Shown here: positions 17,755-26,533 of the stretch, in pieces
How positions within the stretch are numbered: position 1 is the first letter of the stretch
How the letters are laid out: each line of letters starts with the position of its first letter
Assembly (NCBI GenBank): GCA_028281385.1
Contig: JANQJY010000077.1
Span: 1 to 57,319, forward strand
DNA from: Rickettsiales bacterium
Lineage (GTDB): Bacteria; Pseudomonadota; Alphaproteobacteria; Rickettsiales; UBA3002
Length of the DNA: 57,319 nucleotides
Direction of reading: 5' to 3'
The notes under the pieces: generated by a model
Told to the model about the DNA's origin: nothing
The model's database searches: none
The model's input: only the letters and a program-made list of their open reading frames with translations
Made by a program: the position numbers and the translations under genes

Positions 17755-18630
17755 ATGTCTTTGGCCCATATGAAACACACGGATGTTATCCATTCCCAGG
17801 CTGTGATCGAAGAGGCGTGGGAAAAGCGGGACGAATTAAATTACGATACTGGCGGTGATATTCGTGAAGCCGTTGAAAGAGTTCTGACGGCGCTGGATCA
17901 TGGTGAATTTCGTGTTGCCGAAAAAACGGATGGTGAATGGCAGGTACATGAGTGGATTAAAAAGGCGGTGTTATTATCTTTCCGCCTGAATCCGATGAAG
18001 CCTATTCACGGTGCTCCTGCGATGGAGGGGCATCAGTCGCACTGGTGGGATAAGGTGCCGTCTAAATTCGAGGGTTGGAGCAGCAGCGATTTTCATGAGG
18101 CAGGCTTCCGCGCGGTGCCAAGCTGTGTGGTGCGTCATTCGGCCTATATTGCGCCGAATGTGGTATTGATGCCGTGTTTTGTTAATCTAGGTGCGTATGT
18201 TGACGAAGGCACAATGGTTGATACATGGGCAACAGTAGGTAGCTGCGCGCAGATTGGCAAGGATGTACATATCTCCGGTGGTGTAGGAATCGGCGGTGTG
18301 CTTGAGCCGTTACAGGCCAGCCCGGTTATTATTGAAGATAATTGTTTTATTGGTGCGCGTTCGGAAATCGCCGAAGGGGTGATTGTCGAAGAAGGCGCGG
18401 TGATTTCGATGGGGGTCTATCTCGGCGCCTCGACTAAAATTGTCGATCGTGAAACAGGGGAGGTGTATCGCGGCCGCGTACCGGCTTATTCGGTGGTGGT
18501 GCCGGGCAGCCTGCCGAATGATGATCCGAAAAAACCATCGCTATACTGTGCGGTCATCGTTAAAAAAGTCGATGCACAGACACGTTCGAAAACCGGGGTG
18601 AATGAGCTGCTACGGAATGCCGATGCATGA
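17755..18630 (+). CDS. dapD: 2,3,4,5-tetrahydropyridine-2,6-dicarboxylate N-succinyltransferase
   Basis: 291 residues with left-handed beta-helix (hexapeptide) repeats ([49 protein letters not shown]) and the family end [15 protein letters not shown]. DapD succinylates tetrahydrodipicolinate in the lysine/meso-diaminopimelate pathway. It overlaps dapE by ATGA, so the two steps of the succinylase branch are coupled. GAGAGAAA precedes the ATG. Confidence 0.97.
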   Translation: MSLAHMKHTDVIHSQAVIEEAWEKRDELNYDTGGDIREAVERVLTALDHGEFRVAEKTDGEWQVHEWIKKAVLLSFRLNPMKPIHGAPAMEGHQSHWWDKVPSKFEGWSSSDFHEAGFRAVPSCVVRHSAYIAPNVVLMPCFVNLGAYVDEGTMVDTWATVGSCAQIGKDVHISGGVGIGGVLEPLQASPVIIEDNCFIGARSEIAEGVIVEEGAVISMGVYLGASTKIVDRETGEVYRGRVPAYSVVVPGSLPNDDPKKPSLYCAVIVKKVDAQTRSKTGVNELLRNADA

Positions 18631-19784
18631 CGCTGGAAGTCATTGACATTGCCAAAGCCCTGATCGCCTGTCCGAGTGTCACGCCGAAAGAGGCCGGGGT
18701 GCTTGATGTGTTATCCGGTTATCTTGAGCCGTTGGGCTTCACAATCTGGCGCGAGACCTTTCACGAGGATGGTTATGAAAATGTTGAGAATCTCTATGCA
18801 CGCTTGGGGACGGGTTCGCCGAACCTCTGTTTTGCCGGACATACCGATGTCGTGCCGGCTGGTGATGAGAGCGCCTGGGATTCACCGCCTTTTGAACCGA
18901 CGGTAAAAGAGGGGTATCTCTATGGCCGCGGCGCGGAAGATATGAAAGGCGCGATTGCGGCATTCGTGGCGGCGGTGTCGCGTTTCAAGGAAACCGGCAT
19001 CTGGGATTCAGCATCCGGAAGTATCTCCTTTCTCATCACCGGCGATGAAGAAGGAATAGCTATTAACGGTACGCGGAAAATGCTCGACTGGCTGAAAGGT
19101 AAGGGTGAGCAGATCGATCACTGCCTTGTCGGTGAACCGACTAATCCGAACCATATGGGAGAGATGATCAAAATCGGGCGACGCGGCAGCGCGTTATTCG
19201 ACGTGACGGTCAGAGGCATGCAGGGCCATGTCGCTTATCCCGATCGGGCCGACAATCCGATTCCGCGACTGATTGAGATATTATATGAACTGGAACATCA
19301 TCCGCTCGATAAGGGAACGGAATTCTTTCCGCCGAGTAATCTGGAAATCACGACCGTGGATGTGCAGAACTCGACCGATAATCTGATTCCCGCTGCCGCC
19401 CATGCACGCTTTAATATCCGCTTTAATGACCTGCATAGCGGTGCGTCACTGGAGAAATGGGCCACAGAGATATGCCGGAAACATGACGAAAATGTAGAAC
19501 TGAACTGCCGTATTTCCGGTGAAGCCTTCCGCAATCACGATGAGACATTAACGCAGGCCGTCGTTGCCGCGGTCAAAAAAGTGACCGGCCATACACCGGC
19601 ACTGTCCACGACCGGCGGGACGTCGGATGCGCGTTTTATCAAGGATGTCTGTCCGGTCATCGAATGCGGCACGACCGGGCGTACGGCGCATGCGGTGAAT
19701 GAGAATGTATCACTCAAAACGCTGGAGCAACTGGCGGAGATTTATACGGCATTTCTGGCGAATTATTTTGCTGCGCCTGATTAA
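18627..19784 (+). CDS. dapE: Succinyl-diaminopimelate desuccinylase
   Basis: 385 residues of the M20 dizinc peptidase family: [16 protein letters not shown] (first His/Asp pair), [17 protein letters not shown] (bridging Asp), [12 protein letters not shown] (catalytic Glu-Glu) and [14 protein letters not shown] (last His). DapE releases L,L-diaminopimelate from the succinylated intermediate. Coupled to dapD. Confidence 0.97.
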   Translation: MTLEVIDIAKALIACPSVTPKEAGVLDVLSGYLEPLGFTIWRETFHEDGYENVENLYARLGTGSPNLCFAGHTDVVPAGDESAWDSPPFEPTVKEGYLYGRGAEDMKGAIAAFVAAVSRFKETGIWDSASGSISFLITGDEEGIAINGTRKMLDWLKGKGEQIDHCLVGEPTNPNHMGEMIKIGRRGSALFDVTVRGMQGHVAYPDRADNPIPRLIEILYELEHHPLDKGTEFFPPSNLEITTVDVQNSTDNLIPAAAHARFNIRFNDLHSGASLEKWATEICRKHDENVELNCRISGEAFRNHDETLTQAVVAAVKKVTGHTPALSTTGGTSDARFIKDVCPVIECGTTGRTAHAVNENVSLKTLEQLAEIYTAFLANYFAAPD

Positions 19785-19787
19785 AAA

Positions 19788-19866
19788 GTCATTCTGCGAC
19801 GACTGAAAGGAGTGCGCAGAATCTTGTAGATCCTGTGCTAATCGCTTTGCTATTCCACAGGATGAC
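19788..19866. repeat. Dispersed palindromic element R4 (truncated type)
   Basis: Starts gtcattctgcg, ends aggatgac, with internal attctgcg/cgcagaat pairing. Its right end lies inside truA: the last four truA codons and its TAG come from the repeat. Confidence 0.65.
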
Positions 19867-20608
19867 TGCTTTCATACATCACTTCCATCAGATATAATCC
19901 GCGTGCCGGAGCCGTCGGCCCGCCTTTGGTACGATCTTTGGCGTCACGTGCGGCGATCAGATCGCCTGCGCTCCATTTGCCAAGCCCGACCTGTACCAGA
20001 CTTCCCACCATGTTGCGCACCTGATGATGCAGAAAGGACTGTGCTTCGGCATGGATACGGATGTTTTCGCCGTCATGGGTGATCTCCAGCCGGTCCAGCG
20101 TTTTGAGTGGCGATTTGGCCTGACAGGCGACCGAGCGGAAGGTCGAAAAATCATGATGACCGATGAGATGCTGCGTGGCATTCTGCATGGCGTCTATTTC
20201 CAGCGGCCTATAGATATGCCAGGCGCGGTCTTTGTCCAGTGCCAGCGGTCCGGCGCGGTGGATGATATGATAGATATATTTGCGGCCGGTGGCGGCAAAG
20301 CGCGCATGGAAATCATCGCCCACTTTTTCGACGGACAGGATAGCGATATCTTCATTTTCCAGATGATGGTTCAGTCCCTGCTGAATCTGGAATTCGCTGC
20401 GCTCGGCCTGCATGTCGAAATGGGCGACCTGTGCACGGGCATGCACCCCCGCGTCGGTACGTCCGGCGCAATGCAGTGTGACCTCTTCCTGACAAAAGTC
20501 ATGAATAGCCCGTTCAATGGCCGCCTGTATAGAGGGGGCATCGTCTTGACGCTGCCAACCGGCATAGCGTGTGCCGTCATATTCGATGGTGAGTTTGATA
20601 CGCTGCAT
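19850..20608 (-). CDS. truA: tRNA pseudouridine(38-40) synthase
   Basis: 252 residues. IEYDGTRYAGWQRQ opens the family, CAGRTDAGVHARAQVAHFD holds the catalytic Asp, and FLHHQVRNMVG is the C-terminal signature. TruA modifies positions 38-40 in the anticodon arm. It is the last gene of a minus-strand unit def - secreted protein - fmt - truA, starting 4 nt after fmt. Its C-terminus has been rewritten by repeat R4. Confidence 0.97.
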   Translation of the reverse strand: MQRIKLTIEYDGTRYAGWQRQDDAPSIQAAIERAIHDFCQEEVTLHCAGRTDAGVHARAQVAHFDMQAERSEFQIQQGLNHHLENEDIAILSVEKVGDDFHARFAATGRKYIYHIIHRAGPLALDKDRAWHIYRPLEIDAMQNATQHLIGHHDFSTFRSVACQAKSPLKTLDRLEITHDGENIRIHAEAQSFLHHQVRNMVGSLVQVGLGKWSAGDLIAARDAKDRTKGGPTAPARGLYLMEVMYESSHPVE

Positions 20609-20612
20609 GAAA

Positions 20613-21482
20613 TTACTGCCATCCGCGCAGACATGCCTCGGCGCTCATGCGTTTCTTTCCTGGGCGCTGGACGTCGAGGATTTTCAGGTAACGTCCGTCG
20701 CCGCATTGGACGGTGAAAGGATCATCCGAGCCGCTGTTGGTAATTTCGGCTTCAAACAGTTTGAGCGTTTCACCGCGGAAGGTCATTGTTGCTGCGGGCC
20801 AGGGGTTCAGTCCGCGAATCTGATTGTAAATCTCTATTGCCGGTTTGCTCCAGTTGATCGGGCTGTCGGTCTTGGTGATTTTACGGGCATAGGTGACGCC
20901 TTCGTCTGATTGAGGAATCGGTGTGATATCGTGCCATGTTTTTAAGGTTTCCAATACCATTTCAGCGCCTAATGCAGCCATCCGGTCATGCCACTGCCCG
21001 GCGGTGCTATCGACAGGGACATCTACCTCTCTGCGCAGCAGGATATCGCCGGTATCCAGTCCTTCATCCATCTGCATGATGCACATAGCCGATGTGGTAT
21101 CGCCTGCCAGAATCGTATGTTGAATCGGTGCAGCACCACGCCAGCGCGGCAAATCGGAAGGATGCACATTGATGCAGCCATGCGGATATGCCTCAAGGAT
21201 CGGTGTTGGCAGCAGCAGCCCGTACGCCGCCACTACGGCGATATCAGCGCTATGACAGCGAAACTGAGCCTGGATCGTTTCGTCCCGGAGGGTCGTTGGC
21301 GTATGCACGGCAATGCCGTGTTGCTCAGCCAGTTGATGTACCGGCGATAACGTTATCTTGTGTCCGCGACCGGATGGGCGCGGCGGCTGGCTGTAGACGG
21401 CCACGACATCATGCGCGCTGTCGATCAGCGCCTGCAATGTCGGCACCGCAAACTCCGGCGTTCCCATGAAGACGATACGCAT
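20613..21482 (-). CDS. fmt: Methionyl-tRNA formyltransferase
   Basis: 289 residues. FMGTPEFAVPTLQALI, GHKITLSPVHQLAE, NVHPSDLPRWRGAAPIQHTILAGD (formyl-transfer loop and catalytic His/Asp) and INWSKPAIEIYNQIRGLNPWPAA are present. The C-terminal tRNA-binding domain is a little shorter than in typical 305-320-residue enzymes. Fmt formylates initiator Met-tRNA; def, two genes upstream, removes the formyl group. Its ATG directly abuts the preceding stop codon. Confidence 0.96.
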   Translation of the reverse strand: MRIVFMGTPEFAVPTLQALIDSAHDVVAVYSQPPRPSGRGHKITLSPVHQLAEQHGIAVHTPTTLRDETIQAQFRCHSADIAVVAAYGLLLPTPILEAYPHGCINVHPSDLPRWRGAAPIQHTILAGDTTSAMCIMQMDEGLDTGDILLRREVDVPVDSTAGQWHDRMAALGAEMVLETLKTWHDITPIPQSDEGVTYARKITKTDSPINWSKPAIEIYNQIRGLNPWPAATMTFRGETLKLFEAEITNSGSDDPFTVQCGDGRYLKILDVQRPGKKRMSAEACLRGWQ

Positions 21483-21758
21483 CTATTGTTCTTTATTACT
21501 GTGTCTGCGCCCACAATTACCGGCGACGGTGGTAAAGCGGTTATTACGTGTGACGTTGGGTGAGCGCGCAAGTGAGACAAACTGCTCAAATGGCATCAGC
21601 GCCTGAAATTCACGGATGATGCACACGCAGGCATGGAAACGCTCTTCATGCAGACCGGTGCAGGACTCCAGAAACGCCTTTACCGCATCGCGCGGATAAT
21701 TCTGTGTGTTCTGCGCAAGGGTGGGGGAGAAAAGGAAGAAAATGGTTGATAGTGTCAT
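21483..21758 (-). CDS. Small exported Cys-containing protein with a repeat in its N-terminal code
   Basis: From the ATG at 21758 it has 91 residues: a signal-peptide-like stretch (MTLSTIFFLFSPTLAQ), then a mature part with five Cys (ESCTGLHEERFHACVCIIREFQ, then AGNCGRR). The ATG lies inside the end of palindromic element R5 (gcaATGac). The frame is also open through R5 up to an ATG at 21887, which encodes MRYLAII before the repeat. Read with the repeat removed, MRYLAII would join the hydrophobic stretch into a normal signal peptide. Wedged between def and fmt with no gap to fmt. Start uncertain, function unknown. Confidence 0.7.
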   Translation of the reverse strand: MTLSTIFFLFSPTLAQNTQNYPRDAVKAFLESCTGLHEERFHACVCIIREFQALMPFEQFVSLARSPNVTRNNRFTTVAGNCGRRHSNKEQ

Positions 21759-21865
21759 TGCGAGCGAACGGAGTGAGCGCGGCAATCCATACAGAGGGGA
21801 TGGTAATAGATTGCCGCGTCGTCCGCCTTTGCCCTTCGGGCTACGGCGAGACTCCTCGCAATGAC
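21754..21865. repeat. Dispersed palindromic element R5 (gtcattgcgag type)
   Basis: 112 bp from gtcattgcgagcg to ctcgcaatgac, a subtype with GCGAG ends and internal rRNA-free palindromic stems. On the minus strand it is open in the reading frame of the neighbouring exported-protein gene (residues like HCEESRRSP...RSLRSLAMT). Confidence 0.8.
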
Positions 21866-21924
21866 GTATTATGGCAAGATACCGCATGAAGGGATTGGTA
21901 GCCCAGAGCCGGGCGAATGCCAAG

Positions 21925-22485
21925 TTATAATGACGCTGGCAGTGTGTCTTCTTGTTGGATGTGTCCCAGTGTGCCGAGCTTTTTGGCCTTTCGCAGTTTC
22001 TTGATGATCATGTCGCGCTTGAGTTTGGAGATATGATCAACGAACACCACCCCGTCGATATGGTCGATTTCATGCTGAATGCAGGTGGCAAGCAACCCGT
22101 CTGCCTCAAGTGTCTGTTCCGTGCCATTTTCATCGAGATAACGGATGGTGACCTGTGCCGGGCGCTCGACTTCCGAATATTGATCAGGAAAAGACAGGCA
22201 GCCTTCCTTATAGCTGGAGTGTTCCTCGGAGGACGTCATGATTTCCGGATTGATCAGCTTCAGCGGAGATTTGGACTTGCCGTCTCCGTCATGCTCGATA
22301 TCGACGACGATGACGCGCTTATGTACCCCGACTTGCACGGCGGCCAGCCCGATTCCCTTGTTGGCATACATCGTCTCGAGCATATCATCGCACAGTGTGC
22401 GAATCTCATCCGTGACCTCCGTGACTTTTACGGACGGTTGATTCAGGCGCTCATCCGGCGCGATGACGAGAGGTAATACAGCCAT
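21925..22485 (-). CDS. def: Peptide deformylase
   Basis: 186 residues with the three deformylase motifs: GIGLAAVQVG (G-x-G-h-A-A-x-Q), EGCLSFP (metal Cys) and HEIDH (metal His pair and catalytic Glu). It removes the N-formyl group of nascent proteins, using Fe2+. First gene of def - exported protein - fmt - truA. The stop is followed within a few nt by the next open frame. Confidence 0.97.
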   Translation of the reverse strand: MAVLPLVIAPDERLNQPSVKVTEVTDEIRTLCDDMLETMYANKGIGLAAVQVGVHKRVIVVDIEHDGDGKSKSPLKLINPEIMTSSEEHSSYKEGCLSFPDQYSEVERPAQVTIRYLDENGTEQTLEADGLLATCIQHEIDHIDGVVFVDHISKLKRDMIIKKLRKAKKLGTLGHIQQEDTLPASL

Positions 22486-22503
22486 ATGTTATGCTCCTTC
22501 ATT

Positions 22504-22770
22504 GTCATTCCACGGATTTTGTCAGGAGGCAAAATCATAGTGGGTAAGCAAGACAATAAAACATCCAGTGAATGTTTTATCTTGCGAACCAGGTTAAAAA
22601 TGCCAGGAGGCATTTTTGACATTGCGAGCCTGCTGACTCGCAAGTCATGGACGCGCCTCGGCAAAGCAGGAGCTTTGCTCCGGCGACGCCGGGTCCCCGG
22701 ATCAAAATTCTTCCGCCGCCGCTGCTGCGCAGCTTTGGCGAGACAAGCCTGAATTTTGTCCGAGGATGAC
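22504..22770. repeat. Large composite palindromic element R6
   Basis: 267 bp between def and gltX, from gtcattcc to gaggatgac. Hairpins: gattttgtc/ggcaaaatc loop AGGA (22515-22536, one G-T); ataaaacat/atgttttat (22556-22580, irregular loop); aaaaatgcc/ggcattttt loop AGGA (22596-22617); ttgcgagcc/gactcgcaa loop TGCT (22622-22643, one mismatch); gcaaagc/gctttgc loop AGGA (22661-22678). A 42-bp module at 22711-22752, shared with R9, is enclosed by caaaatt/aattttg arms. Confidence 0.85.
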
Positions 22771-22782
22771 GACACGAAGAGC

Positions 22783-24177
22783 CTAGCATGCGGCTTTGAG
22801 GCGCGCAAGCGTCTCGTCTTTGCCGAGCGTTTCCATCACTTCGAACATCGACGGTGCGGCCGTCGAGCCGGTGATTGCCACGCGGATCGGTGCCATCAGC
22901 TTGCCGATTTTCATGTCCTGCGACTCAGCCCAGCTTTTGGCAAAAGCGAACAGCGCTTCATGATTCCACTCATTTTGTGCTTCCAGCTCAGGCAGAAATT
23001 GTTTTATCAATGGCTTGCCGCCTTCCAGTTGTTTGTGTGCCTTGTCATTTTCAGGTGGGTTGTCGGAACGGAAATAAAACAGTGACGATGCTGCCAGCTC
23101 GTTGAGAGTTTTTGCGCGTTCCTTAAGGGCAGGTAAAGCCTTTTCAAGCCTTGTTTTTTGTTCGTCAGACAAAGGGTTATTTAATGAATGTTCAATCAAT
23201 GGAATCACCAGAGGCACCAGCTGTTCATTCTCCGCCTCACGTATATAATGGCCGTTGAGATTATTCAGTTTATCAAAGTCAAACCGCGCGGCGGCCTTAT
23301 TGATATGTTCCAGGTTAAACCACTCGATCGCCTGTGCATCGGAAATAATTTCATCATCGCCGTGCGACCAGCCCAGCCGCAGCAGATAATTGCGTAGCGC
23401 TTCGGGCAGGTAGCCCATCTTCTGATATTCCTCAACGCCGAGTGCACCGTGGCGTTTGGAGAGTTTGGCGCCGTCGGCACCGTGAATCAGCGGGATATGC
23501 GCGAAGACAGGGCGGTCCCAGCCCATGGTATCAAACAGGCAGCATTGGCGGAATGCATTGTTCAGATGATCATCACCGCGGATGATGTGGGTGATGCCCA
23601 TATCGTGATCATCGACGACGACGGCGAGCATATAGGTCGGCGTACCGTCGGCGCGCAGCAGAATAAAATCGTCGAGCTGATTGGCGCTGACTTCGACACG
23701 TCCCTGCACCACATCGTCGATGGTGATGCTGCCGTTAAGCGGCGCCTTGATGCGAATGACCGGATCGATGCCTGCGGGCGCATCGGCCGGATCACGATCC
23801 CGCCAGCGTTTGTCATAGGCGACACCGCGGCCTTCGGCCTTGGCCTGCTCGCGCATTTCGGCCAGTTCCTCCGGTGTGCAATAACATTGATACGCCTTGC
23901 CTTCAGCGAGCAGTTGCTGTGCTACTTCGACATGGCGGTTCATGTGCTCAGATTGATATACGACCTCTCCGTCATGGTCCAATCCCAGCCATGCCAGCCC
24001 GTCAAGAATCGCCTGTTTCGCTTCCCCGGTCGAACGGGCCTTGTCGGTATCTTCAATGCGCAGCAGATAGCGTCCGTCATTTGCCCGCGCAAACAGATAA
24101 TTGAACAATGCTGTGCGCGCGCCGCCGATATGCAGAAAGCCGGTGGGTGAGGGGGCGAAACGGGTGATGACGCTCAT
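22783..24177 (-). CDS. gltX: Glutamyl-tRNA synthetase
   Basis: 464 residues, class I aminoacyl-tRNA synthetase. RFAPSPTGFLHIGGARTALFNYLFAR carries the HIGH-type motif (HIGG), and KLSKRHG is the KMSKS-type loop. GRGVAYDKRWRDRD and HNDPVIRIK-like text (IDPVIRIKAPLNG) fit GluRS. The ATG at 24177 is preferred because AAGGA lies 9 nt before it and the family begins at SVITRFAPSP. Divergent from comEC. Many alphaproteobacteria carry two gltX genes; whether this is the only one cannot be seen. Confidence 0.96.
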   Translation of the reverse strand: MSVITRFAPSPTGFLHIGGARTALFNYLFARANDGRYLLRIEDTDKARSTGEAKQAILDGLAWLGLDHDGEVVYQSEHMNRHVEVAQQLLAEGKAYQCYCTPEELAEMREQAKAEGRGVAYDKRWRDRDPADAPAGIDPVIRIKAPLNGSITIDDVVQGRVEVSANQLDDFILLRADGTPTYMLAVVVDDHDMGITHIIRGDDHLNNAFRQCCLFDTMGWDRPVFAHIPLIHGADGAKLSKRHGALGVEEYQKMGYLPEALRNYLLRLGWSHGDDEIISDAQAIEWFNLEHINKAAARFDFDKLNNLNGHYIREAENEQLVPLVIPLIEHSLNNPLSDEQKTRLEKALPALKERAKTLNELAASSLFYFRSDNPPENDKAHKQLEGGKPLIKQFLPELEAQNEWNHEALFAFAKSWAESQDMKIGKLMAPIRVAITGSTAAPSMFEVMETLGKDETLARLKAAC

Positions 24178-24230
24178 GCTGGCATTCCTTGTGTTTGTCT
24201 TTATGCTGTCGGCTGGAGGTATAGTCATTC

Positions 24231-26306
24231 ATGCGCGCAAAGCCAACCGATTTTCTCTCATCGTTGCGTCACTGGCTGATGGAAGAACGTGAGCGCTGGA
24301 TTCTATGGCTGCCGGTGCTGCTGGCGGCGGGCATCGGCCTGTATTTCTCCTTGCCTGCCGAACCACCGGCCTATCACCTGTTCGTGACGGGCAGTCTGAT
24401 TCCGCCACTCATCTGGACGATCAGACGGGGAACGGCGTGGTGGGTACCTGTTGCCATGCTGTGTTGCGTGGCGTGTGGTTTTGCCGTTGCCAAATTCCAT
24501 ACCGACCGGCAGCAGATGGTCATGTTGTCGGAAGAACTGTCGATTCGCGAACTGACCGGCCGTGTGCGCGAGATCAACGTCATTCCCAAGGGCATCCGCC
24601 TGACGCTGGAGGTGCTGTCGATCGAGGACATGTCAGTGCAGGACATGCCCACACGGGTACGGGTGAAAGTGCGCGGTGAAAATCCGCAGGTGATGACGGG
24701 AGATACCGTCTGGCTGCGCGCCGGGCTGTTGCCGCCGACCGGTCCGGTCATTCCCGGCGGGTTCGATTTTGCCCGCTTCTTTTATTTTCGCGATATTGCC
24801 GCGGTAGGTTACGGCCTGCCGCCGGTGAATGTGCTCGACCATGCCGAACGTCAAGGTTTTCACGAAAGGCTGACAGCATGGCGCAAATCGCTGTCCGATC
24901 ATGTGCGCGAGCGGGTCGGTCTGCCGGAGGGCGCAGTGGCAGCCGCGTTGATGACCGGTGACCGTGCCGCGATACCGCAGGCGGTCAATGATGCGATGCG
25001 CCAGACCAACCTGTCGCATATCCTGGCGATTTCCGGCATGCATATGGCGATGGTCACCGGCATTGTGTTTTTCAGCATCCGCTATGGGCTGTTGTGGATT
25101 CCGCCTCTGGCGCAGGGCAAACACAATAAGAAAATCGCGGCGATAGTGGCACTTGTTGCCGGTGCGGGCTATTTGCTGCTCTCCGGTTTTCCGCTCTCGG
25201 CGGTGCGTGCCTTCATCATGGTCGCGTTTTTGCTCTCGGCGATATTGCTCAACCGCGAAGTGACGCCGATGCGCTCGCTGGCGATGGCGGCGACGGTCAT
25301 GCTGCTGTATGATCCGTCCAATCTGCTCGAACCAGGGTTTCAGCTGTCCTTCATGGCGACGATGGCGTTGATCGCCTTTTACGAAAGCACGCGCTTCTGG
25401 TGGCAGGGGCAGCTGATAAGCCGTGCATGGTTGCGCAAGGTTCCTGCCTATTTCGCTGCGGTGATGATGACGACGCTGATCGCCGAACTCGCTACCACGC
25501 CGCTGATTCTCTATCACTTCAACCTGCTGTCCTTTTACGGATTGCTGGCGAATCTGCTGGTAATGCCGCTGGTGAGTTTTCTCATCATGCCGGGGATTGT
25601 GCTGGCCTATCTGCTGATGCCGTTCGGACTCGACTTCCTGCCGCTCACAGTGGTTGGTGTGGGTATCGGCTGGATGATCGCCATTGCCGACTGGGTGCAT
25701 CGTCTGCCCTATGCCAGCATGATGCTGTCGTCGATGCCGTGGTGGGGCATGGTGATAGCGGCACTGGGCATGCTCTGGTTGTGCCTGTGGATGACGCCGG
25801 TGCGGCGCTGGGGGCTGGCGCTTATCGCGGTTGGTATGGCCAGCATGCTGTTTTACCGCGTGCCGGATGTGCTTATCAGCCACGACGCCAAGCAAATAGC
25901 TCTGCGCTGTGCGGATGGGCAGCTCTATCTCGCCAAAGGCCGGGCGCATAGTTTCATCGCCGAGCAATGGGCGAACCAGACCGGTCGCGAGCGGTTACCC
26001 TATCTCAAGGATCAACCGGAATGTTACCGTTGCGATGTCATGGGGTGTGTCTATCGCCATGACGGAAAGCGCCTTGCCTTGCCGGAGGATATTGCGGCCA
26101 TAGAGGAGGATTGCCGGATGAGTGACATGGTGATTTCGCCCTTTTATGTCGATGAACGCCGGTGTGATAGTCCGGAACGGGTGATTGATCGCGATGATTT
26201 GGAAAGATTCGGGTCTCATTGGCTGTTTTTTGACAAAAATCGTCAAAAAACAGGAAATACGGCCCACTATCAGGGGCAGCGGCCATGGACCGTCACAAAA
26301 CCGTAA
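24231..26306 (+). CDS. comEC: ComEC/Rec2-family membrane protein
   Basis: 691 residues. The N-terminal DUF4131-like part (TGRVREINVIPKGIRLTLEV...VRVKVRGENPQVMTGDTVWLRAGLLPPTGPVIPGGFDFARFFYF) precedes the polytopic Competence domain (LSHILAISGMHMAMVTG, GFPLSAVRAFIMVAFLL, LLEPGFQLSFMATMALI). ComEC forms the inner-membrane channel for DNA uptake. The C-terminal beta-lactamase-like domain is incomplete: about 110 residues without the HxHxDH motif. GGAGG precedes the ATG. DNA transport is inferred from the family only. Confidence 0.93.
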   Translation: MRAKPTDFLSSLRHWLMEERERWILWLPVLLAAGIGLYFSLPAEPPAYHLFVTGSLIPPLIWTIRRGTAWWVPVAMLCCVACGFAVAKFHTDRQQMVMLSEELSIRELTGRVREINVIPKGIRLTLEVLSIEDMSVQDMPTRVRVKVRGENPQVMTGDTVWLRAGLLPPTGPVIPGGFDFARFFYFRDIAAVGYGLPPVNVLDHAERQGFHERLTAWRKSLSDHVRERVGLPEGAVAAALMTGDRAAIPQAVNDAMRQTNLSHILAISGMHMAMVTGIVFFSIRYGLLWIPPLAQGKHNKKIAAIVALVAGAGYLLLSGFPLSAVRAFIMVAFLLSAILLNREVTPMRSLAMAATVMLLYDPSNLLEPGFQLSFMATMALIAFYESTRFWWQGQLISRAWLRKVPAYFAAVMMTTLIAELATTPLILYHFNLLSFYGLLANLLVMPLVSFLIMPGIVLAYLLMPFGLDFLPLTVVGVGIGWMIAIADWVHRLPYASMMLSSMPWWGMVIAALGMLWLCLWMTPVRRWGLALIAVGMASMLFYRVPDVLISHDAKQIALRCADGQLYLAKGRAHSFIAEQWANQTGRERLPYLKDQPECYRCDVMGCVYRHDGKRLALPEDIAAIEEDCRMSDMVISPFYVDERRCDSPERVIDRDDLERFGSHWLFFDKNRQKTGNTAHYQGQRPWTVTKP

Positions 26307-26386
26307 TAAAACGAAAATAATCAGATAGTTGGGTAAATTCAATTATGAAAATACTCAGTAAGAACCTACAGCAAACCATATAAAAG

Positions 26387-26401
26387 TTAATAAATCGTTA
26401 A
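26387..26401 (+). promoter_or_regulatory. Perfect CtrA-like box (upstream)
   Basis: TTAA-N7-TTAA (26387-26390 and 26398-26401), an exact match to the CtrA consensus, followed by a second half-site-like TTAA at 26408. It lies 48 nt upstream of the second box of the giant coiled-coil gene. Confidence 0.6.
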
Positions 26402-26448
26402 CGAAACTTAAGTTTTTTTGTTGTTTTTCAATGTTTTTTGCCGTTATT

Positions 26449-26480
26449 GTAACAAAACCTTAACATTTCTCACCTATGCT
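26449..26480 (+). promoter_or_regulatory. CtrA-type promoter of the coiled-coil gene
   Basis: GTAA-N7-TTAAC (26449-26464, one mismatch), a 10-nt spacer, then TATGCT (26475-26480). The block taacatttctc...tatgct is repeated almost exactly at 35323-35342 before the 166-aa gene. The transcript would start near 26487, upstream of the GTG at 26534. Confidence 0.65.
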
Positions 26481-26533
26481 TGCAGAGTGGTGGTGTATCT
26501 GCCACGACGATATTGTATTTGAGGTATGTATTT

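Noticed and set aside
24633-25967. A 444-codon minus-strand frame inside comEC
   Set aside because: His/Arg/Gln-rich antisense shadow of hydrophobic ComEC codons, with no family resemblance. The same applies to the 450-codon frame opposite gyrA (36743-38095).
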